DNA of 64,000 nt from Fasciolopsis buskii. Taxonomy: Eukaryota; Platyhelminthes; Trematoda; Plagiorchiida; Fasciolidae. The translations under genes were made by a program, and so were the position numbers. The notes beneath the pieces were generated by a model that saw nothing but the letters and a program-made list of their open reading frames with translations, ran no database searches and was not told the DNA's origin. Shown here piece after piece: positions 56,841 to 64,000 of the stretch; the stretch's first letter is position 1, and the number at the start of each line of letters is the position of its first letter. The stretch spans positions 62,001 through 126,000 of the forward strand of contig LUCM01007428.1 of assembly GCA_008360955.1 (NCBI GenBank), in the 5' to 3' direction.

Positions 56841-56867
56841 AGGAACGACCAGTATTTTTGTGCTGTA

Positions 56868-56873
56868 AATAAA
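56868..56873 (+). terminator. Polyadenylation signal AATAAA
   Basis: Canonical hexamer 27 bp after the TGA at 56838-56840. Confidence 0.55.
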
Positions 56874-56896
56874 GTAACTTGTGACACCCGAAGGAG

Positions 56897-57103
56897 ATGA
56901 TAGATCCAACTCACGGAGTACGGGACCCATGCGGTGCGCATCAAACTGAACGACAGAAAGATTCACCACGATCGTGGTGCTACTCGTTGATTTGTGTCAT
57001 ATACGTGATTTTATTTGTTGCGCTTACAAAACCGAAGTCACATAATCAAATGACTGCCACCTACAGTTTAACTATGGCAAACCGGTTATACTCAGATTTC
57101 TAA
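56897..57103 (+). CDS. Small single-pass membrane protein candidate
   Basis: The ATG at 56897 lies 23 bp after AATAAA and directly after AG (aggagATGATAG). 68 codons: MIDPTHGVRDPCGAHQTERQ, a hydrophobic helix SLICVIYVILFVALT, then KPKSHNQMTATYSLTMAN and LYSDF with TAA. A charged N-terminal part, one helix and a basic flank (KPK) fit a type II or III membrane microprotein. It could be a downstream cistron separated by polyadenylation and trans-splicing, as known in flatworms, or a chance frame. Confidence 0.35.
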   Translation: MIDPTHGVRDPCGAHQTERQKDSPRSWCYSLICVIYVILFVALTKPKSHNQMTATYSLTMANRLYSDF

Positions 57104-57234
57104 TTTTTGACGAGGAGAAAGCGTAGTAATCATGACTGAAAGATAGCCTTTCAGGTGAACAGTTAGTTTTTCCTTGTGCTGGTTAGTCATTTTGTCGATA
57201 GGTTAAAAAAGATTAGTCAATCTATGGAGCTTGT

Positions 57235-57310
57235 AACAACTGCAATCGGGTCAGTGGTTAGTATGCGTTCGGCATTCCAGCGACAAGTGTCCGTCCTCTT
57301 GTACATCGCG
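57235..57310 (+). mobile_element. tRNA-like SINE fragment
   Basis: GGGTCAGTGGTTAGTATGCG is a good A box, with a degenerate B box (AGTGTCCGTCCTCTTG) about 25 nt on. Confidence 0.35.
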
Positions 57311-57409
57311 ACTGTCCAGGGACAGACCAGCATGCTATGGAGAGCCACACCAAGGATCTCGTTGTTCACACTGGACAAATACCGAGGTCGATTTCCTCCC
57401 TGAATCATA

Positions 57410-58660
57410 AACCATAAATCAATATAGGATAACCAAACGGTCTAGCTCAGTTTTTCAAAACAAATCTTGATACATTTTTTAGACCTGAGATTGTTTTCAG
57501 TCTTCCTCATGGTATTTTTAAAATAATTTCACACGAATTAGGCTGAGTAATGCGGATTTCTCACTGCAACTTTTCTCATTAAGAATATCACAATATTCCT
57601 AAGACAGTGTTGTTGGCGGTTGCGATAATTCGCCCAAGTTTCCGTTTCCGTGACTAGCCTTTCTCAGTGAAAATTCACAGCTGACTGTTAGCATTCGAAG
57701 CCGCTGTCTACCTTTGCAAGAGCGCAACACGTCTAATTTGACGCGACGACCAAAATGAAACATCGTTTGCTATGACCACATGCGTGATTCACTGTGACCT
57801 TGTCATCACGACTGGAAATCAATCCCCTTGTGCTCGTCACTTCCGCTTGAACACCTCACAGTGTTTGACAGGGAAAAACGTTTCACACTGCCCTGACCTG
57901 AAAAATTGTGGTACTGGTATCTGAGATAAGGAGTTAGAATCCGAGCGATAGCAACAAGGCACTGATACGCAATACCAATAAGTACTGGAATAACTCAGGC
58001 TCAAACTGAGCAACTGAAGACACCGCGTTCACGACAGCTGGTCAAGTTGATTCACAAATTATGCGTTAATATGAAAAATAAGTGGAACCCTGATTGGTGG
58101 GATACTTTCAAACCAGTCAGACCGGGGAAAGCTTGAACTTCTTGTCAATATGTTGCCGCGGTTCTGAAGACATCAGCTATTTCAGTCGACGATTTCGTAC
58201 GCGCACGTGAAAATAGTCAGGTTTGTAATCTTTTAGGCTGATGATTCACTGCAATTTAGGTCTATCAAAAACTATTCTATCGTAGGGCCCTTAAGCTAGG
58301 GCTGTTGGATCTTAAACTGCTAAAAATACCGTCGAAGGTAGTCGATCATTGTGATTTACGCTTGTGAGCTCAGATCAAACCAATTTGAGAGAAGAGTTCG
58401 GTGAAGCAGATATATTTGTTCCATCCATCATTTAGGTTCACTTGGGTTCTGATCATTTCACATTGCTAGGTGGCGAGAAAGAAGGGAGCACACTTATACA
58501 AGTTAATGTGAAGTGAAACGAGTCGTGGATACACTCAGAGCACCGGCGTAAAGCAGGGGTCTGCTAAAGAAATTTTTTTCGTCCATGGGTACTAACTAAC
58601 AAACTTTAAGGAATTTCGAAAAATAACGTTAGAGTGTTATTCGCTTGTGAGAAATCTACT
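57410..58660. other. No supported gene; possible family A fragment
   Basis: CCCTGATTGGTGGGATACTTTC near 58100 resembles the first ATTGG box of family A. Nothing else recognised. Confidence 0.35.
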
Positions 58661-58663
58661 CAC

Positions 58664-58848
58664 AAAATTTAGTATACAAAACGGCAATTGCACGAAATTA
58701 TTGCTGATACCACACGGCCATACAGCTCGCCGGAGAGAAGCATAAAAACACAGTTCATCTGGATCGGTTTTGCCAGGAATCATCGCCTTTAGGTATCCGT
58801 CGAGCCGGAATTCAGACTCGAACCATTGCAAACCAAACAGATTCACCG
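58664..58848 (-). CDS. Candidate internal exon or retroelement fragment
   Basis: The minus-strand acceptor catcccggatacctcag precedes two bases and 61 codons: VNLFGLQWFESEFRLDGYLK, then AMIPGKTDPDELCFYASLRR and SNNFVQLPFCILNF. The exon ends at the consensus donor AATTTT|GTGAGT in phase 0. Good composition and two splice sites. The NLFGLQW start recalls 'NlLGldW' after retroviral-type proteases, so a retroelement origin is a real alternative. Confidence 0.45.
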
Positions 58849-58899
58849 CTGAGGTATCCGGGATGACCCTCAACATCATTGATTGATGTTTTTATACGG

Positions 58900-60130
58900 C
58901 CACAAACCCCTGCTTGACTCTTTTCAGACTGCCTAGAAAGAAATCATCAGTAGCAATAGTCCATCAAGGGACAACGGCAGGTGGTTTTTTGTATCTAATG
59001 ACGCTTGAGCAACTTGGTTTTGAGGTTCGGTAATCCGTTAAGATCCCAGATAACCCAGCTTCTGTCATGTTCTATTCAGACGGGGAATCAGTTACGAAAA
59101 AACATCTATATTGCGAGATAAAAATGATGCTATCTGATTGACAGACTGTTTATTAGCCGATACCGGTGATGGCACGCTCTTGGTTCCTGACACGCAGCTT
59201 CCTTTTGGTTGATTGTATTGAATTTTTGTAGTTGCAGTGATGTATCATAGTGTCAGGGAGACTACCTGTAAAGTTATGGTCAATAATCACCTAAATTTGG
59301 GATTTGGTTCAATGATTCAAATTCCGACTCGGCGATGTCTAGGTGATTATCGATTCTAGTATTCCAGATGAGAATAAGGTCATTTTTAAACAGGCTGGAA
59401 AAGTCAAATTAAGAAACAATAAGGTCCTAGTGAAATCTCCAGATTCATGAACTCGAGATCGATTGCATCCGTATTAAAATTATGAACAAAAAGGGTTTCT
59501 TCAACTCAGAAATCAAGCTGAGGACTGTTTCATCCTGCCTCAGATAAGAAATCCACTCACGACAGATTTTAGGACTACTTATCTTGTTAAGAATTCAGGG
59601 ACAGGATAAATGCACGATCAGCTAAATCCCATTGGAGGATGTCTGGATAAGCGATCAAACTACACGTTTAGGCTATTGGATTAACAAGATTTACGCGATT
59701 GCATCGGCAGTGTTCAAAGTACCATCGGTGAATCTGTCGGGATATACTAATGGAATAACGTGAAGTCTGAAGAAACCGAAATCACCCCTTAGAGTGGTTT
59801 GTTGGTCTATCGCACTATCGATTGGTGACCTTAAGGTCTTTGTGGCTAGGAAACGATAAATCTCGACCAATATGCAAAAGGCACCAACAAAAATTTGTCT
59901 GCTAAGCACTAGTCGATCGATAAGTCTGATTTGGAAAATCAAGTGAAACTGCTATGAATATCTTAACAATAACACCGTATAAAGAGCAAAGTTGTGTGTT
60001 TCTCAGTGGTTTAAATGAATAAGATATTAGGATGGAGTAACACGGTTAATCGATTGACTAACTGATTCGCCATTCAGATACCCTATTGTCTTCCACGAAT
60101 TATGCGGTGTACAGCTATCATGTTTCTCCT
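58900..60130. other. No firm gene
   Basis: A minus-strand frame at 59691-59942 is open and reads plausibly but has no splice sites. Confidence 0.3.
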
Positions 60131-60136
60131 ATTCAG

Positions 60137-60217
60137 GGGCCCGCCAAATGAATGTGAGCAGAACTTCGTGGAACAGGGTTTTAGCAGACTCAGATGCATC
60201 GTGAAAGGACTGGGCAG
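60137..60217 (+). CDS. Candidate internal exon, Cys-containing
   Basis: catgtttctcctattcag is a strong acceptor. After one base: GPPNECEQNFVEQGFSRLRC and IVKGLG, two bases left at the donor GGGCAG|GTGTGC. The surrounding frame is open from 60102 to 60350. Short, with two Cys. Confidence 0.35.
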
Positions 60218-60219
60218 GT

Positions 60220-60725
60220 GTGCGGAATCAGCTAAACACTGTAGTGATTCTCTGTGTGGTTGGCGTGAGACAAGGTGCTATAGCTATTTGACCGCGTTCA
60301 CTCATTTCGGTCTGCCTTTCCGAATCTCTTGCACTCAAGCTCGAAAATGATCAATCATTGTGATGTAGGTCTGCCTTATAGACAAAAGTATTTTAATATT
60401 GTGATATTCTTAGCATGCTGTACTGTTGACCAGATTCGGCTTTATTGTATATTTTTGGCTTATGATCCCAGTTTTGGCTGATGAGCGTTACTTTATGATG
60501 GCCTGCATCGCACTTATAGATCGTTAACCTAGTTGAGTGACCCGCCAAGTCATCTGCTTATATCGACACTCTGACCAAAGTCAAAAGAAATGATACTATT
60601 TAGTTTTCACACTTGAATCGACGGCCTTCCGGTTCCTGGAACACTTTGGTTTCTTGTTTCCATGGCCGTGTAGACATTGGGATGGCGGTGACAGAGGATA
60701 ACGGTTTTGTGGAGACTAAGTTAGC
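60220..60725. other. No supported gene
   Basis: Nothing recognised. Confidence 0.35.
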
Positions 60726-60730
60726 TACCA

Positions 60731-60940
60731 TTTACCCTCTACTTCTTTTATTGATGGGACAACACGTATCATTTTCATAAACAGGTTTTCATCCAACCGA
60801 GAACTGTCAAGAGGGGAATCTGACTGGGGTGAGGGAAAGTCTTATCCTCTACCTTCAAGCAGGAGCTCCAAGACGGTGACCGGTTGATCATCACTGGCCT
60901 CTCAAATCCAACCACCCTATGTCGTGTAGGGAGCCAGTCG
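60731..60940 (-). mobile_element. Degenerate tRNA-derived SINE (family B)
   Basis: The tail and body (CTACTTCTTTTATTGATGGG, then ATCATTTTCATAAACAGG) match family B. The tRNA head is eroded but keeps GGTGACCGGTTGATCATC. Confidence 0.5.
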
Positions 60941-60944
60941 AGCA

Positions 60945-62330
60945 CCGGTTTTCCCATCAGTAATCATTTGTGATGTACGGCTGTCTATTCGCTCCCTACC
61001 CGATGATCCTTAGTTGACTATCCTACGGTGGCCTTTCAAACCGGGCATTTCATCTCTCACATAAAGTCGAGCCAATTCAGGCTTACTCGAGAATTCAAAA
61101 GGGAATAATGAGTGAAAGTGTTAGTACCAGCGACAATTCAACCAAACGAAGGAAGAAGATAAAGACGTCAAGACGGCACGTCAAAATATGTTCCAGGAAT
61201 AGTTACCTGCATGTGAATTCGAACTTAATTCCGTTGGCGAATTATTTTTGGGCTAACAGCCGTTACTATATTCAGGCCAGTTAGTTCCCGAATCACAAGG
61301 ATTCTGATTGGCTGGTTAGAACGGTTGAAAACGGCCACGCAGCCAACAACGGATCATTTCATCAAATCCACTCGGAATCATGACAGTTATGGTGATTATT
61401 GCAAGCCTAGTCTACTTGGTTTACACACTGTGTAAATTAGAGAAAGCAATTGTTTACTGTCGGCTGGAAAACACTTTCAGCTTGAGTTTTGCACCTTACT
61501 GGTTGATGGGGGCAGAGAACTGGGGGTGATACAGTCGAGTATTTACAAATTTCTTGAGTCCAACAAAATGTTGACAACAAGGAGGACTAGATGAGTCAAA
61601 TTTTTGCTTAATGAGGCAAGGAAAATGTGCAAATCACCCGTTATATCCTTCGGAAGAACTTCAACTACATGTTGTGATACTGAGTTAGTTGGTTTCGAGG
61701 TCACAATTAACTATTACCAAAATGTCTGCTAGAATGCAAAACTATAGCTTGAACTGGTTAACAGACAATCATCCGAAGATGCACACACAGGTGTATACCT
61801 AATAAGGGAGGACCTCGAAATAAAGCGTCCGATAAACTGAGATGAATTCGCTAGGGTTTTCAGTTGTCAAACCCACGAACTGAACCGTTCAATTCTGGAA
61901 TTACTATCTCCACTTATTCACAGTCAAGCTGAATGTGCGTAATAGTGAGGTCTAACTAACTAACCTATAATTTGTTATCCGTACTCCTGCTGTATTGAAC
62001 GACAGAGAAATAGCCTAAAAACTTTGGGACCATCTAGTTTGTTTGTGAAAACAAAATGAAAGATTCATAATCTTTAAGGGATTTACTTTTAGACTGCTTA
62101 AGGAACCCGGTCGGTGAACTCATTTACACAGTTCTAATGAACAAACAGAATGAATATTTTGGTTCGTAGCGAATTGGATATTTGTGATCATCATGTACAG
62201 TCACGGAAGAAAAGCATGTGAAGAACAAGAACAAAAGACAGTGTAGACCCCCGGCCTAGATAGAAACCTGGAGTACGTTCAGGTTTGGAAGCGAAGGTTG
62301 AAGGTAGGCATGCATCAACAGAGTGAATAT
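60945..62330. other. Family A copy, otherwise nothing
   Basis: GATTCTGATTGGCTGGTTAG near 61295 with flanks from 61260 to 61370 belongs to family A. No gene recognised. Confidence 0.4.
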
Positions 62331-62336
62331 CCTTAC

Positions 62337-62416
62337 CAGTGGTGCTCTGTAAATATTGGGCCCGAGAAAACTTTGGGTCATTTTGGTAAAAGAAACGGTC
62401 TAATCGATGCACATTT
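62337..62416 (-). CDS. Candidate internal exon, unknown product
   Basis: The minus-strand acceptor agttcaccgcaatattag precedes one base and 26 codons (NVHRLDRFFYQNDPKFSRAQ, YLQSTT), leaving one base at the donor ACTG|GTAAGG. Both sites are acceptable. The frame remains open beyond the donor. Short. Confidence 0.35.
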
Positions 62417-62542
62417 CTAATATTGCGGTGAACTGATAGAATGAATAAGGGAAGCCACTGAATTCAGGGTCGAATGAGTACGAGAGAAAGGAAACACGTA
62501 GGAGTCCAACACTTGAGTCTTAGGTGTTCTTTTTACCGTTAG

Positions 62543-62624
62543 TGTTTCGAACACATTGGGGACAACCAAAATTCAGATTAAAAATTCGAACTTGGCAGCG
62601 CATTTTTTGGAACCTATTCAATAG
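62543..62624 (+). CDS. Candidate terminal exon, frame ambiguous
   Basis: gtgttctttttaccgttag is a strong acceptor. One frame reads VSNTLGTTKIQIKNSNLAAH and FLEPIQ with TAG at 62622. Another (FRTHWGQPKFRLKIRTWQRI) is open to TGA at 62710. I slightly favour the first on composition. Confidence 0.3.
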
Positions 62625-62714
62625 AGACTGTGTCCCAGAAATCAGGGACATCTTCAAAAGCAGATCAAGAATAAGGAATTCGGACATAATGGGAGAGACT
62701 TCTCACTGCTGAGA

Positions 62715-63330
62715 AACCATGGATGATAGCTCTTATGGGTCACACGTTACACAAGAAGAAACTTGAGACGGTTCTTTACATACGTGCACAGGAGTGAAAA
62801 AACCGTTCAGTGATTCCATGTGAAAATTAGGACCAAGCCGCTGATGAGATATTGGATCAGCGAGGACAGGAGAACCTCAACTGAGTTCAAAAATAATCTT
62901 TCAATCTGGATCGCCCTTCGATTTTCCAGGTTCATGAATGTGTTTATTTATCTATGACCATTGAACTCAACTTTTCAGCTTCCGGAAGGGTTTCTCATCA
63001 AAGCATAGATCTGCGCTGGCGAACTGAACTCTTTCGATCTGGTCACCGGAAAAAGTGCATGCGAAACGGTAAACACGATGCAGTTTAGGGCAAAAAATCC
63101 CCGTTTTAAGAGTGCGATTTCGTGAGTATCAAGAAACCCTGACGCATCTGATTCTTACTGATAGATAATGAGTTCCATAAGTGAAATATTGTCCAACATT
63201 GAAAGGATCTTGTAAATGCTGGTTCACATGCGTCTAACCGCCTGCCCCGACTACTCTACGTAATGTGATATCGTATTTGAAGCTTTTATAAGGACCCGGT
63301 TTAGTTGGGGTAGGATGTGCAGATCAGTTA
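62715..63330. other. No supported gene
   Basis: Nothing recognised. Confidence 0.35.
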
Positions 63331-63331
63331 C

Positions 63332-63414
63332 CTTGGTTGCTATTCGGCCAAGATAATCCCGAGAATGATGTCCTGGATCTAGTGACAGCATAGCATTCTC
63401 TTTGCTCGAAAGGC
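63332..63414 (-). CDS. Candidate internal exon, unknown product
   Basis: The minus-strand acceptor aaaatttgcacggcattag precedes two bases and 27 codons (LSSKENAMLSLDPGHHSRDY, LGRIATK) to the donor CCAAG|GTAACT in phase 0. The enclosing frame is open from 63469 to 63251. A second frame is open across the same splice pair, so the frame is likely but not certain. Confidence 0.4.
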
Positions 63415-63479
63415 CTAATGCCGTGCAAATTTTGAATTTGTTAATGATACAGAAACAAAAAGCCGACATATTGTTGGTC

Positions 63480-64000
63480 AGCAGAACTGACTGTGAAATT
63501 TAGGACGTAGTTAAAAGAAAATTTGATCAAGTAGCTGAGACCGTTTGCGTCTCCCTTTAATCAAAAACTCTCATTTGTCCCCTTCCGAGGTACAGAATGC
63601 ATCAGGAATGTGATCTGAATCCTCACATCTTCGACGAGGGGTTAATAGTTACTCTGTCCACTTTTCTTCAACGTAATCGGTACTAGACCAAAATTCTTTT
63701 CCAGCAAAAAATCTTTACCTGTCGCACTGAGTAAATTTATCCCAACAATGACAGTACTATGTGAAACGATGCATAAGGAAAAGCTTGTTTGCTGGGTTCA
63801 CGCGTGAGCAGTACTATTGACGTCTAAAAGTAAGAGTCCAAAATATCTATTTTCACAGCTCAAGCAGTTACATTTCGGCAGCAGATTAGAAAGATTACAT
63901 CAAAGCAAGTCTATGCGAGTAACTTCATGCAGAGCCATAAATGATTCCATGATCGGCAAAAGTTTCTCCGTCAAAGAAGTAAGAACAAATTTAGATTCCG
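63480..64000. other. No supported gene
   Basis: AT-leaning sequence to the window end. Confidence 0.35.

Noticed and set aside
1..64000. CRISPR array, bacterial operon, rRNA or phage genes
   Set aside because: No regularly spaced short repeats, no long contiguous ORFs with ribosome-binding sites and no rRNA-like sequence. The window is eukaryotic.

Overview
This 64 kb window is eukaryotic. The longest open frame is only about 170 codons, canonical GT...AG exon candidates are scattered between long AT-leaning stretches, and dispersed retroelement debris is everywhere. Very short introns beside introns of many kilobases, a tRNA-derived SINE with an AAAGAT-type tail, a Gypsy/Ty3 relic and hammerhead-like repeat cores together fit a flatworm, most likely a trematode. 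That assignment is inference; no diagnostic gene was recognised. No bacterial-style operon, CRISPR array or rRNA gene is present.

Layout. 1-534: 3' end of a plus-strand gene. 0.5-3 kb: pyrimidine-rich spacer ending in a CRE plus TATA promoter-like block and a candidate first coding exon (2667-2811). 3.4-7.7 kb: minus-strand exon candidates, one split by a 302 bp retroposon with a 12 bp target-site duplication and a near-perfect hairpin. 9.2-14.0 kb: decayed minus-strand Gypsy-type LTR retroelement (protease, RT, RNase H and integrase relics in order), invaded by a SINE and flanked by a 246 bp inverted repeat that looks identical in both arms. 14.5-22 kb: repeats and isolated exon candidates. 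23.7-49.3 kb: a chain of seven plus-strand exon candidates (23727-23929, 30166-30417, 36295-36456, 39553-39675, 48004-48060, 48218-48401, 49033-49192) whose splice phases all agree and which ends in a stop and AATAAA; the phase match at 30417 assumes that one extra A in that exon is an error. This is the best gene model here, product unknown. Minus-strand candidates lie among them. 32.0-32.9 kb: a 410 bp unit repeated on both sides of a 10-N gap, probably a scaffolding artefact. 51.4-57.1 kb: a denser cluster of short gene ends and starts, including a candidate 5' end with a 32 nt intron and two frames separated by only one polyadenylation signal. 57-64 kb: sparse exon candidates on both strands and repeats.

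Repeats. I recognise (A) a ~200 bp family with two ATTGG boxes, (B) a tRNA-Arg-like SINE, (C) dispersed repeats carrying a hammerhead-ribozyme-like core, two with every core base intact, (D) Penelope-like 'GAAACGT' tails with a preceding stem, and (E) recent duplications: a 620 bp direct pair and a 365 bp inverted pair.

Limits. Exon calls rest on splice consensus, open frame and phase agreement judged by eye. In 64 kb some such calls arise by chance, so most confidences are 0.25-0.55. No protein family was assigned to any host gene; I prefer 'unknown' to a guess.
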